A DNA stretch of 64,000 nucleotides, taken from positions 1,240,001-1,304,000 of the forward strand of contig NZ_JANHLD010000001.1 of NCBI RefSeq assembly GCF_028682455.1, written 5' to 3'. Each line of letters opens with the position of its first letter. The stretch's first letter is position 1. Position numbers and translations under genes: made by a program. Positions 42,459 to 51,095 of this stretch are shown in pieces. The stretch is from Pseudomonas putida. GTDB lineage: Bacteria; Pseudomonadota; Gammaproteobacteria; Pseudomonadales; Pseudomonadaceae. The notes under the pieces are model-generated. The model made no database searches. It saw nothing but the letters and a program-made list of their open reading frames with translations, and had not been told where the DNA came from.

Positions 42459-42642
42459 TCGGGAGGAAAGAGGAACCACCCGTGGGCTGATTGGCAGGCC
42501 CGGTCGTCGCTAGAACCGTCTGCTCTCAGCAATCACACCCGACCCATGTCGTGGCTGGGGCCGGCATCGTCTGGCGCACATCCGCGCACAAAGGGAGCCC
42601 GTTTTTGCACCGGCGGGCACCGGCACCGATTACCGCTGACCA

Positions 42643-42696
42643 CGAAGGGTCTCCCGGTGGCTCGTGTAGGCTGGCAAGCCACCGGGAGACCCTTCG
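42643..42696. repeat. 20-bp perfect inverted repeat, 14-bp loop
   Basis: 42643-42662 is exactly complementary to 42677-42696. It lies in the 532-bp gap between topB and the methyltransferase gene, which holds no convincing gene. No T-run follows on either strand, so it is not an ordinary terminator. Other short stems nearby include GTCCCGC/GCGGGAC (42829-42849). Possible roles: RNA element, oriT or replication-related secondary structure. Confidence 0.8.
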
Positions 42697-42898
42697 CAGA
42701 GGGCGGAAGAAACGCAGATCAACAGAACGCGCGTGGTGCGGCTCGCGGAGAAGCTACCTTCAGGTCCCGCGGCCGGGGACGGCCAGGCGGGACGCGCACA
42801 CGGATCAAGAAGGCGTTGCGCGCTGGGCGTCCCGCAGGGCATGCGGGACACGGGCCACGCCGCCGAAGGCGGGCACGGCTCACGGGGAACGGGGTCGG

Positions 42899-44920
42899 TC
42901 AGGAGCCTTTGCGGCCGCTACGGCGCGGGCGCGAGGCGCCGCGCTTGGAGCTGCCGGATTCGACCGGCAGCGTGCCTTTGCAGTCCGGGTAGCGGCTGCA
43001 TGACCAGAACGGGCCGCTCTTGCCGCTGCGCTGGCGCGTGGGTGCGCCGCACTGCGGGCATGCCGGCCCTTGGGGAACCTTGATGGACAGGGACGCGCTG
43101 CCGTACTGCGCGATCAATTGCGAAATCCATGCGGCCTGCTTGCCGATGAACACGTCCAAGGTGAGCTGGCCGGCTTCGATCATGTCGAGCGCCTGTTCCC
43201 AGATGGCGGTGGTGCCAGGGTCGGCAATCGCCGCAGGCACGGCATCGATCAAGGTGAAAGCCGCGTCCGAGGCGCGGATGGCGCGCCCCTTCTTCACAAG
43301 GTAGCCGCGGGCGATCAGGCCGCCGATGATGTTGGCCCGCGTCGCTTCGGTGCCGATGCCAACCGTATCCTTGAGCTTCTGCTTCAGGCGGGGATCGGAC
43401 ACCAGCTTGGCGACGCCTTTCATGGACTTGACCAACTCGCCTTGCGTGTACGGTTTGGGCGGCAGCGTCTTGAGTGCCTTCAGATCGAGGTCGGCCACCT
43501 GGCATGCCAGGCCCTCGCGCAGCGCCGGTAGCACCTGGGCGCGGGCCGCAGTGTCGCTCTCGCCATCAGCGTCGTCGGTCTGCGGCTCGGTCAGTACCTG
43601 GCGCCAGCCCGGGATGACAACCTGCTTGCCGGTAGCCGCCAGATTCTGCCCGCCGCATGACAGCTTGGCCACGGTGCGGTCGAACTCGTGGTGAGGGAGG
43701 AACTGCGCCAGGTAATGCGACCGGATGAGCCTGTACACGGCCAGTTCCTTGTCACTCATGGCGGAGAGGTTCGCCGGTTCAAGCGTCGGAATGATGCCGT
43801 GGTGGGCCGTGACCTTGCCATCGTTCCAGGCGCGCGAGCGCTGCGAACGGTCGAGCTGGCCCATGATCGGGTGCAGCGAGGGATCGGTTTTGAGCAGGCT
43901 GTCGAGAACGGTGGGCACTTCGGCAAACATGCTCTCGGGCAGATAGCCGGAATCCGAGCGCGGGTACGTCGTGGCCTTATGCGTCTCGTACAGGGCTTGG
44001 GCGATCTCCAAGGTTTCCTGCACGTCCAGCCCAAGTTGCTTGGAACACACTTCCTGCAAGGTGCCCAGGTCGAACGGCAGCGGCGGGCCTTCGCGCACGC
44101 GCTCGGTCTCGACCGATACGACCTGGGCGCTGCCGGCGGCGCGGATCTGCTGCATGGCCTGCTGTGCGACCGGCTGCTGCAGGCAGTGGCCTGCGTCGTC
44201 GGTGCAGGCATCGGGTGGCACCCATTGCGCGTTGAAAGCCTGGACACCTGCGGACAGGGACACGACGATGGCCCAGTACGGCACGGACACGAAGGCTGCG
44301 ATCTCGCGGTCGCGGTCCACGACGAGCTTGAGCGTCGGGGTCTGGACGCGGCCGACTGACAGCACGCCGTCGTAGCCGGCCTGCCGCCCCAGCACCGTGA
44401 ACAACCTACTGAGGTTCATGCCCACCAGCCAATCCGCACGAGATCGCGCCAGCGCCGAGTGGTACATCGGCAGCGTCTCGGCCGAGGACCGCAGCTTGCC
44501 GAGGGCGGCGCGGATCGACGCATCGTTCAGCGCCGACAACCACAGCCGCTCGATTGGCCCGCGGTAGCCGCACAGGTCGATGATTTCGCGAGCGATCAAC
44601 TCGCCCTCGCGGTCGGCATCGGTGGCGATGACTAGTTGGGTCGCCTTCGCCAGGAGCGCTTTGACGACCTTGAATTGCGTGGCGGTCTTCGGTTTGACCT
44701 CGACCCGCCAATGCTGGGGAATGATGGGCAACTGCTCGATGGACCAGCGCTTCAACTGTTCGTCGTAGGCTTCCGGTGCTGCAGCCTCTACGAGATGGCC
44801 GATGCACCAGGTGACCGTGACGCCGGAACCGTTGAGGCAGCCTTCACCGCGTTGCGTGGCGCCAAGAATCCGGCCAATGTCTTTGCCCTGGGAGGGCTTC
44901 TCGCACAAGAACAGCCGCAT
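42899..44920 (-). CDS. topB: DNA topoisomerase III
   Basis: Type IA topoisomerase of 673 residues. TOPRIM domain: Glu7 (CEKPSQ) and TDADREGE (100-107). Catalytic Tyr319 in TTYPRSDSGYL. Conserved SVGRVQTPTL at 188-197. The C-terminus carries a zinc-finger (CPQCGAPT... CSRYPDC). ICE-borne TopB is thought to help resolve or replicate the element. A palindrome (45129-45143) sits in its upstream region. Confidence 0.95.
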   Translation of the reverse strand: MRLFLCEKPSQGKDIGRILGATQRGEGCLNGSGVTVTWCIGHLVEAAAPEAYDEQLKRWSIEQLPIIPQHWRVEVKPKTATQFKVVKALLAKATQLVIATDADREGELIAREIIDLCGYRGPIERLWLSALNDASIRAALGKLRSSAETLPMYHSALARSRADWLVGMNLSRLFTVLGRQAGYDGVLSVGRVQTPTLKLVVDRDREIAAFVSVPYWAIVVSLSAGVQAFNAQWVPPDACTDDAGHCLQQPVAQQAMQQIRAAGSAQVVSVETERVREGPPLPFDLGTLQEVCSKQLGLDVQETLEIAQALYETHKATTYPRSDSGYLPESMFAEVPTVLDSLLKTDPSLHPIMGQLDRSQRSRAWNDGKVTAHHGIIPTLEPANLSAMSDKELAVYRLIRSHYLAQFLPHHEFDRTVAKLSCGGQNLAATGKQVVIPGWRQVLTEPQTDDADGESDTAARAQVLPALREGLACQVADLDLKALKTLPPKPYTQGELVKSMKGVAKLVSDPRLKQKLKDTVGIGTEATRANIIGGLIARGYLVKKGRAIRASDAAFTLIDAVPAAIADPGTTAIWEQALDMIEAGQLTLDVFIGKQAAWISQLIAQYGSASLSIKVPQGPACPQCGAPTRQRSGKSGPFWSCSRYPDCKGTLPVESGSSKRGASRPRRSGRKGS

Positions 44921-45128
44921 ATCCGTCCATCCGATTCCCGTGGTTCATGAGTTGCTGGAATCGAGGATGCCGAGCACCACTGAGGGCAGCAGCAAACAAG
45001 CCGCATGCGGTGGCGACCGCTTTCACGGGATGAAATGGCGTGTGCGGGGACGACGCGTGGCCGGAAGTGTGCGGGTCGGGAGCCGCGATTTCCGGGAGCG
45101 CGTGGAACTCGGTGGACGTTGGTGGAGC

Positions 45129-45143
45129 TATCCCCTGGGGATA
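45129..45143. promoter_or_regulatory. ICE palindrome, copy 1 (upstream of topB)
   Basis: TATCCCC-T-GGGGATA, a 15-bp odd palindrome. Two further copies with the same core are at 47134 and 47280. It lies in the 278-bp non-coding stretch between topB and ssb, where a topB promoter is expected; likely a dimeric regulator site. Confidence 0.65.
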
Positions 45144-45154
45144 ATTCGCAGCGC

Positions 45155-45192
45155 ATGGAGGGCGGCGAAGCACTGCAGCAGCCGCCCTCCAT
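45155..45192 (-). terminator. 12-bp inverted repeat after ssb
   Basis: ATGGAGGGCGGC (45155-45166) is exactly complementary to 45181-45192 with a 14-nt loop, 7 bp past the ssb stop. No T-run follows, so termination efficiency is uncertain. Confidence 0.5.
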
Positions 45193-45198
45193 GTAGGG

Positions 45199-45639
45199 TC
45201 ACTTCCTGCGCTTCGTTTCCTTCGGTGCCGCTGGTTCCTGGGTGGCCTGGGGCTTCGGCTCTGCCTCCTGTGGCTTCGGGCTGAGGGTCACGGACTCGAT
45301 GCGGTACGGCAGGATGCCGACACTGCGCGCGTTGACCTGCCAAGTCTCACGCGGCTGATCTTCGTTGTCCGTCCAGGGGTCGCGCTCCATGCGGCCGACG
45401 ACCAGCACCCGCATGCCCTTCTGGTAGAGCTGCTGCCAGCGGTCGGCGTCGTGGTGCCAGAGTTCCACCGGCGCCCAGAAGCCGCCGCGGTCCTCGAACT
45501 CGCCGCCTTTGGTGGGAACGGGGTTGTCGAAGTACACGTTCAGCCGGAGCAACCGGCGAGGATCGTCGTTGCCGTTGGGGAATTCGCGGTACTCGGGAGG
45601 CGAGCCGATGTTGCCCTCGCCGATGAATTGTGTGCTCAT
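45199..45639 (-). CDS. ssb: single-stranded DNA-binding protein (ICE type)
   Basis: A 146-residue OB-fold protein (FIGEGNIGSPPEYREF; LRLNVYFDNPVP; GMRVLVVGRMERDPW) with a Pro/Lys-rich C-terminal tail ending TKRRK instead of the acidic DDDIPF tip of chromosomal SSB. It would coat transferred or replicating ICE DNA. Last gene of a unit starting with TIGR03761. Confidence 0.88.
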   Translation of the reverse strand: MSTQFIGEGNIGSPPEYREFPNGNDDPRRLLRLNVYFDNPVPTKGGEFEDRGGFWAPVELWHHDADRWQQLYQKGMRVLVVGRMERDPWTDNEDQPRETWQVNARSVGILPYRIESVTLSPKPQEAEPKPQATQEPAAPKETKRRK

Positions 45640-45712
45640 GTTGATATCTCCGTGGTGGTTGAAATACCCGTGCCTGGTTGGACTCGGGCGCGTGCTCGGC
45701 TGGCTGGCGCAA

Positions 45713-46240
45713 TCACCGATCACGCACTGCGACAGGAACGGACGCGAGCCGGCGCAGGTAGGTGTTGTCCGCCTGCGCGGCCTTGCTGGCGCATTCCTGT
45801 GCTTGCCTGCCCAGGGTGTGCAGCAGGCTGATCTGCATGTTCAGCGTGATGCGCTGCAATTCGATTGTGTGCAGGTCGTGCAGCAGGTTGACCGGCGTGC
45901 TGGGGCTGGCGATCAGTTGCCGCCACAGGGCCACGCCCATGGCCGATCGATCATGCTTGCGCCAGCGAAGAAAGGCCGTGCCTGCGCCAGTGGTCTGCTG
46001 GGCCAGCTCGACGGGAAGCAGGTGGAAGGGATGCCCGCACGCCTGTGGCAGCACCTGTCGCTGCGCCAGGGCAATCAACTCGTCGCGCATGGCGAAGCAC
46101 TGGCTGGCCCAGGTCTCGAAGTCCCCCTTACCTTTAAAAGGCTTTAAAAGGCCTTTTAGAGAGGCCGCGTGTTCCAGCCGCATGAAGGCTGGCTGTTCCA
46201 GACCACGGAAGTAGCGAGGTTCGCGGTTCGGGTCGCTCAT
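45713..46240 (-). CDS. DUF3158 family protein
   Basis: A 175-residue helical protein (YFRGLEQPAFMRLEHAASLKG; KGDFETWASQC) matching DUF3158, a fixed neighbour of ICE ssb and TIGR03761 genes. ATGA overlap with the upstream gene. Function unknown; association suggests DNA processing. Confidence 0.82.
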   Translation of the reverse strand: MSDPNREPRYFRGLEQPAFMRLEHAASLKGLLKPFKGKGDFETWASQCFAMRDELIALAQRQVLPQACGHPFHLLPVELAQQTTGAGTAFLRWRKHDRSAMGVALWRQLIASPSTPVNLLHDLHTIELQRITLNMQISLLHTLGRQAQECASKAAQADNTYLRRLASVPVAVRDR

Positions 46241-47016
46241 GCCTGTTCGTCCTCGCCGGTGCTGGCCTCGGCCGGATCGGCGGCAGTGCCTTCGTCGCTG
46301 GGAGGTGCGGCTGCGGAAGCGCTATCACTGCGCTGTTGTAGGCCGCGGCGCACGACGGGCGGCGCAAACTTCGAGCGGCGAGTGCCTTCGAGCACGTCCT
46401 GCGGCAGGTCGCCGAACTTCTCCAGCGCCGCCCGCGCTGCGGCGTTCTTGGCCGCGAAGTCGTCGCGGGTGCATCCCGAGTAGCGGTACTGCTGGGCCAG
46501 GCTGAACAGGCTGCGCAGCGTGTGGGCACCTTCGTTGAGCCAGCGCTCCAATGTCGAGCGATCGATCAGCGCGGTGTGATGGGCGAGGATCAGCTTGCGG
46601 GCGATGTCGTCATAGTCGGCCAGGAGATAGACCGCGGCAAAGCCAAGTTGCGCGTTCACGAACAAGGGGAGCTTCACCGGTTGCACGTTGAGGTTCTCGC
46701 CCAGGCTCAACGCCGCAGGCACGCCGGCCAATGCCTGGTCCACCTGCTCGCGCAGCGATTGCAACGTGGTCTTGGCCTGGTCGAGCTTTTCCTCGATGCG
46801 CAACATCCACCAGTCGCTGTAGGGGTCGTCCTGCTCCGAGCCGCGCTTCATCTTGTTCATCACGGCGATGTAGCCGTTCAGGCCGACGATGCCGGGTCGC
46901 CCTTCGGTGGCGGCGCGGCCATGCCAGATGCGCGAGGCGTGGTGGGTGTGAAGCGTCAGCGACATCGCGCTGCGCAAAGAGCCGAGATTGAGTTGCAAAG
47001 GTTCGTTGGTTGCCAT
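46237..47016 (-). CDS. ICE protein, TIGR03761 (PFL_4669) family
   Basis: A 259-residue protein (LGSLRSAMSLTLHTHHASRIW; GLNGYIAVMNKMKRG; DDPYSDWWMLRIEEKL) diagnostic for TIGR03761. First gene of the TIGR03761-DUF3158-ssb unit. ATG 47016 has a weak purine-rich box upstream. Two copies of the ICE palindrome lie in its 331-bp upstream region. Confidence 0.85.
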   Translation of the reverse strand: MATNEPLQLNLGSLRSAMSLTLHTHHASRIWHGRAATEGRPGIVGLNGYIAVMNKMKRGSEQDDPYSDWWMLRIEEKLDQAKTTLQSLREQVDQALAGVPAALSLGENLNVQPVKLPLFVNAQLGFAAVYLLADYDDIARKLILAHHTALIDRSTLERWLNEGAHTLRSLFSLAQQYRYSGCTRDDFAAKNAAARAALEKFGDLPQDVLEGTRRSKFAPPVVRRGLQQRSDSASAAAPPSDEGTAADPAEASTGEDEQA

Positions 47017-47133
47017 GGTGTCCGCTCGCTTGGGAAAAGGAGCGGTCAGGATCGGCATGCAGCGGAAGGCAGTCAGTCAACAAACCGAAATGAACTGGTC
47101 CCCGGTTGTCGTGGTGGTGGCGGCCCGCAATGC

Positions 47134-47156
47134 GAGCTATCCCCAGGGGATAGCTC
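47134..47156. promoter_or_regulatory. ICE palindrome, copy 2
   Basis: A 23-bp perfect odd palindrome with core TATCCCC-A-GGGGATA and outer GAGC/GCTC, 118 bp upstream of the TIGR03761 start. Confidence 0.7.
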
Positions 47157-47279
47157 CATCAAACGCCACAGAGCGCTGCTCGCGCAGATGGTGGGTGCGC
47201 TCAGGAACCGGACGCTACTGCAGCACCGTGGACAGAAGCACCCAGCCTGTGTCTTTCGGTGTTACGCCTTGCATCACAT

Positions 47280-47296
47280 CTATCCCCAGGGGATAG
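47280..47296. promoter_or_regulatory. ICE palindrome, copy 3
   Basis: CTATCCCC-A-GGGGATAG (17 bp), 140 bp centre to centre from copy 2, just downstream of the STY4528 gene stop. The 331-bp gap 47017-47347 otherwise holds no gene. Confidence 0.7.
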
Positions 47297-47347
47297 CTCT
47301 ACTGACGGCCACGGGCGTCTGCTTCACGCCCTTGTCGCTCGTCGCGC

Positions 47348-48598
47348 TCAGCTACTGCGCAGAAGGTCGCGCAGCCGGTCGATGTGCTGCCGGGCTACCT
47401 CGGGCGGAACTACATTGCGCGGTGGCTCAGGCGGTGCATCTCGTGCAGGGGCAGGTGGCGGTGCTGACCCAGCTTGCCTGGCCCATGCGTTGAACTCGCC
47501 ACGGATGGCACGTTGGATGATGCCGAACAGGTAGCCTGCCGGGTTGCGGATGGTGCTGCCACGACAGCGATCCGCCCATTCGTCCAGCACTGCCTGGCGT
47601 AGCGGGGCATCGACCTGCTGCAATGCCACCATGGCGCCGGCCTGCTGCTCTTCCTTCAAGTTGAGGAAGCGATCAGGCAGACGAACTCCCGGCATTGCGC
47701 GCACCTGCCCACGCTCACGCGCGGTAGTACGTACTTCATTAATACGACTACTACGTACAGTACGGTCCTGCTTCGGATTCCGAAGAGCGCCGTCTGACGC
47801 GGGTTTCGGCCCTGCTTCGGAATCCGAAGAGGGCTGATCAGAATTCCGAAGAAGGCTCGGCGCCCCTTCTTCGGAATCGTGAACCGTGTCCTCCTGTGGA
47901 TAACTCTCCTGCGACCCGATGCCCTGGCTTGCGAGGCGTTCGGCAAGGACCTGCAGCCGCGAGGGCAGCATGCGGCCAGACAGCAACGGGTCTTCGGCGA
48001 TCTCCTTGAGCGTGTGCAAGCCCACGACCTGAACGGCCCTCGCCGAATGGCCCAGGGTGTGGCTGACGAGCTGCAAGTAGTCCGGGTCGAGCTGCATCGC
48101 CTCGAACGGGGTCAGGGGCTCGTCGTGCAGGACGTAGAGGTTGCCGAGGATGCGTCCGCTCTTGGGGTCGCGCCTGCGGCGCACGAGACTCAACCAGCGC
48201 GTCAGGCGCAACAGCGTCAGCGCCCGTGCCACGGTCTCGTGGGAGGCTTGTCCGGCGCAGGGCGTTGACGCGAGCCACGGGCGAAGTTGCTCATACGTCG
48301 GAAACGCAGTGACGCCATCCTCGTTGAGCATCATCCGGAAGACTTGCCAGGCATTGCGTTCAAGTGGCGTCAGGCGTCGGTCGAGGAACAGCCGTCGCGG
48401 CACGCTCTCGTGCCGATTGCCACTGAACAGAAAACCGTCGCCAGTTGCGGGCACAGGAGACGTTGCGGATGCGGGAGCCGGCTCGGGCGCGGGCGGGCGA
48501 GGTTTCGGCGCAAGGTCGTTCAGTGCGCTGTCGAACAGATCAGCGAGGGCGACGGGGCCTTGGCGTGGTGCTCGTGGTGCAGCGTCGTCCACGGCCAT
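47348..48598 (-). CDS. STY4528-family pathogenicity-island replication protein
   Basis: A 416-residue protein with Pro-rich N-terminus (about 30-55), a winged-helix-type core (RLFLDRRLTPLERNAWQVFRMM; ETVARALTLLRLTRWLSLVRRR), an acidic disordered segment and a C-terminal helical domain (GYLFGIIQRAIRGEFNAW). It fits the STY4528 family, associated with island replication. It starts 3 bp before the DUF2857 gene stop region ends, so it is co-transcribed with parB. Confidence 0.85.
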   Translation of the reverse strand: MAVDDAAPRAPRQGPVALADLFDSALNDLAPKPRPPAPEPAPASATSPVPATGDGFLFSGNRHESVPRRLFLDRRLTPLERNAWQVFRMMLNEDGVTAFPTYEQLRPWLASTPCAGQASHETVARALTLLRLTRWLSLVRRRRDPKSGRILGNLYVLHDEPLTPFEAMQLDPDYLQLVSHTLGHSARAVQVVGLHTLKEIAEDPLLSGRMLPSRLQVLAERLASQGIGSQESYPQEDTVHDSEEGAPSLLRNSDQPSSDSEAGPKPASDGALRNPKQDRTVRSSRINEVRTTARERGQVRAMPGVRLPDRFLNLKEEQQAGAMVALQQVDAPLRQAVLDEWADRCRGSTIRNPAGYLFGIIQRAIRGEFNAWARQAGSAPPPAPARDAPPEPPRNVVPPEVARQHIDRLRDLLRSS

Positions 48599-48601
48599 GA
48601 T

Positions 48602-49162
48602 TCAACCCAGTCCCTGATCGATCCAGTTCTTGATCGCAGCCCAGACCACCGACAGCGGCAGCTCCATGCCTTCGGCGAGGTCCATTGCCGCATCAAGAAC
48701 CGAGGTCTCATCCTCCAGCTCGACGTTCCTGCTGCTGGTCACGGCCTTCCAGCGCCGCCACAGCTCGGTGTCCTGCTCCTCGTCCAGAACCGGATGGCGC
48801 CCCTTGCGTTTGGGCAGGCCGAGAACTTCGCGCCGAAGTGCGACTTCCTGATGTGTCAGCCCGTAGAAGCGGCTCACCATTTCGGTACTGGCACCCAGGC
48901 GCAGCATGCGATCGACGGTGGCGATCTCCTTCTCCACGTCCTGCGCCTGTTTGAGCAATCGCCGGAGCACTTCCCGGTTCACCGAGACAGAGCACCAGGA
49001 GACGTTGGCATTGGCCAGCACGCTGATCAGCGCCGGATGCTTGAGCGCATCCAGCTCTTCCTCGCCGAACCCCATCGCCTTGCAGCGACGCAGTTGCCCG
49101 TTGCGTAGGTCGTAGAGTGCCTGCGCGATGACGGCCTGGTTGAGTGGGTTCGGTGCGGACAT
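48602..49162 (-). CDS. DUF2857 family protein
   Basis: A 186-residue protein (LYDLRNGQLRRCKAMGFGEEEL; LRLGASTEMVSRFYGLTHQEVALRR) matching DUF2857, which has a helix-turn-helix-like segment (about 90-115). In related ICEs similar genes sit after parB and have been linked to transfer activation; here I infer only a regulatory or DNA-binding role. Confidence 0.8.
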   Translation of the reverse strand: MSAPNPLNQAVIAQALYDLRNGQLRRCKAMGFGEEELDALKHPALISVLANANVSWCSVSVNREVLRRLLKQAQDVEKEIATVDRMLRLGASTEMVSRFYGLTHQEVALRREVLGLPKRKGRHPVLDEEQDTELWRRWKAVTSSRNVELEDETSVLDAAMDLAEGMELPLSVVWAAIKNWIDQGLG

Positions 49163-49177
49163 GCAGGCCTCCCTCGC

Positions 49178-50842
49178 TCAGATCCCAGGACCGACAGCGC
49201 CGGCTTCCAGATCCAGCAGGCGCCGGGCCAGCCGCAGCAGACGAAACAGCTTGACCAGCGCGGTGTCGCTCAATCGCCGGGCCCCGCCGTCACGACGTTG
49301 ACCCTGGCCGTGCAACAGCGCTGGCAGGTCTGTGATGAGTTGCCCGCTGTCCAAGCCGACGCCGGCTGGCTGCTGACCGGCCAGGGAAACCAGTAGTGCG
49401 AGCACGGCGCGTGCGAGCGGCGACGAAGCCTGGGCTGGGGCACGACACGTGAACCCGATGCCATCAGAACGATCCTCGACACACGCGTCCAGGTCGGCCT
49501 CGCCCGCGATCTCGCGCGCGAACTGCGCGATGTGGATGCGCAGGCGGTCGGGTGTGTCGAGGCCAGGGTCGATATACCAGATGTCCGAGATGGGATAGAG
49601 GCCACCGGCCTGCACGGGAATCGACTGCAAGACGTTGGCCGAGAAGTCGGGCGGCAGCGCATCGCCCAACTGGTCGGCGACCATGCGCTGGATGGACTGG
49701 AGCCGCTCCGTCGTGGGTGCCGGAGAGATGATGTGCTCGTCAAGCAGACCGCCATTCGCTGCCGCAGGGCTGGCTGCGGATGCCTCGCTCGGGGCCCCAT
49801 CGTCCCGGGGCCTTGTCGGCGCGTCGGCAGAGTGGCCCGCAGAAGGTGCAGTTGTAGTGGGGGGCGGTGCCGGTTCGATCGGCGGCCGTGCGATGGCCCC
49901 AGGCTCGGGCAATGCCGGCGGCGCCGATGGCGGGGTTGGGTCGCTGACCAGGGCGCGGTGGCGGCTCTCGGATTCGGTCAGGTCCAAGGCGAGCACGTCG
50001 TAGTCGATGCCCAGCAGCTCGGACATCTGACCGATCAACTCGTCCTGCACACGCGGCGGCGAGAACTCGTCGGGCTGGACATCAAATTGCGACAGCGCCT
50101 CCAGAAAGAAGCTGTCGAAGTCCAGCGGCAGGGAGCGGCCTTTGGCATAGTGCTCCCACGTGCGTTCGCTGGCTTTGCGCATGACCGACAGCCGCTCGAC
50201 CTGGTGGCGGCCGAGGCCCCCGTATAGGACGGTCGGGATCGCGGGCAGCAGGTAGCGCACCGCGTCAGCCATGCGGCTGATGTGCGACTGCTGGACTGGG
50301 AAGCCGTCGGCGGCCAGGCGGCGGGCCAGCTCGGACTGGCTCAGGGTGGTGCCGCTTTCAGCTTCATAGAACTCGCGGGCTTTCTCGACGCCCAGGGCGC
50401 GCTCGATGAACGTGAGGCCGCCGCGTAGTTCGTTCTCGGCGAGGTGCCCGGTCAGGGCGACGATCTCTCCGCGCGCAGGCCACGGCCGGAACAGGCACGA
50501 TATGCGGAAGAAGCGTTCGTCCTTGGTCTCCGCCCAGAGTTCACGCAGGATCGCCAGCCTGGTGTTGCCGCCGTTGCGGATGATGTAGTGCGCCTCGCCA
50601 GGACGGCGTGTGATCGCTGGCGCCGCGTCCAGGCCGCGCTCTCGGATGGAGGCCTTGATTTCATCGTAGGCCGAGTTGCGCTTTTTGCGGGGGTCGTGGT
50701 CGTAGGGCCGCAACTGGTCCAGCGTCACGACCATCGGCGTGTCGGCGATCGGGTCGCTCAAGGCCGTGGCCGATGGCCCACTGCGCTCGAACCCGGCGGC
50801 AAGCAGCTTGCCGGCCATGTCCTGGGAGGTCATCTCAGCCAT
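49178..50842 (-). CDS. parB: ParB-family partition protein (ICE type, TIGR03764)
   Basis: A 554-residue ParB: N-terminal nuclease-like domain (VVTLDQLRPYDHDPRKKRNSAYDEI; YIIRNGGNTRLAILREL), HTH segment (LSQSELARRLAADGFPVQQSHISRM), long Pro/Ala-rich linker (about 330-400) and an ICE-specific C-terminal domain. ATG 50842 overlaps the shi-like gene by 8 bp. Part of the alpA-parA-shi-parB cluster. Confidence 0.88.
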   Translation of the reverse strand: MAEMTSQDMAGKLLAAGFERSGPSATALSDPIADTPMVVTLDQLRPYDHDPRKKRNSAYDEIKASIRERGLDAAPAITRRPGEAHYIIRNGGNTRLAILRELWAETKDERFFRISCLFRPWPARGEIVALTGHLAENELRGGLTFIERALGVEKAREFYEAESGTTLSQSELARRLAADGFPVQQSHISRMADAVRYLLPAIPTVLYGGLGRHQVERLSVMRKASERTWEHYAKGRSLPLDFDSFFLEALSQFDVQPDEFSPPRVQDELIGQMSELLGIDYDVLALDLTESESRHRALVSDPTPPSAPPALPEPGAIARPPIEPAPPPTTTAPSAGHSADAPTRPRDDGAPSEASAASPAAANGGLLDEHIISPAPTTERLQSIQRMVADQLGDALPPDFSANVLQSIPVQAGGLYPISDIWYIDPGLDTPDRLRIHIAQFAREIAGEADLDACVEDRSDGIGFTCRAPAQASSPLARAVLALLVSLAGQQPAGVGLDSGQLITDLPALLHGQGQRRDGGARRLSDTALVKLFRLLRLARRLLDLEAGAVGPGI

Positions 50843-51095
50843 GACCACATCCCTCGGCGTTGACGGCCCGGGCCATGCGGGCCTCGCGCTCGGCGCGGCG
50901 GATCTGTGCACGGGCGTTGAGATCCGCCCGGTAGTCGCTCGCTGTTGAGCTGGTGTAGATGGTGGCGCAGCCGGCCTTGGTGAACTTGAGGTGTCCGCCA
51001 CGTGTGCGCTTGACGTGCCAACCTTCGCTCACAGCAAACTCGATCAGGGCGCGCAGCCGCTTGTGGCCACGGGCCAATTCATGTGCGTTCGCCAT
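50835..51095 (-). CDS. small basic protein between parA and parB (shi-like, HicA-like fold)
   Basis: An 86-residue basic protein. The stretch EGWHVKRTRGGHLKFTKAG resembles the HicA/dsRBD-type pattern in which a His follows Gly-Gly. It overlaps parA by 17 bp and parB by 8 bp, so the three are translated together. In ICEclc the small gene between parA and parB (shi) together with parA arrests host division in transfer-competent cells; position and size make this a likely counterpart, though homology is not checked. Confidence 0.65.
   Translation of the reverse strand: MANAHELARGHKRLRALIEFAVSEGWHVKRTRGGHLKFTKAGCATIYTSSTASDYRADLNARAQIRRAEREARMARAVNAEGCGHG

Noticed and set aside
42630..42851. 73-codon minus-strand ORF between topB and the methyltransferase gene
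   Set aside because: It runs through the 20-bp inverted repeat, has no ribosome binding site and no recognisable composition; a chance frame.
47895..47903. Perfect DnaA box (TGTGGATAA) within the STY4528 replication gene
   Set aside because: A single copy with no AT-rich region or iterons nearby; expected by chance at this length of sequence, and it encodes part of an ordinary linker.
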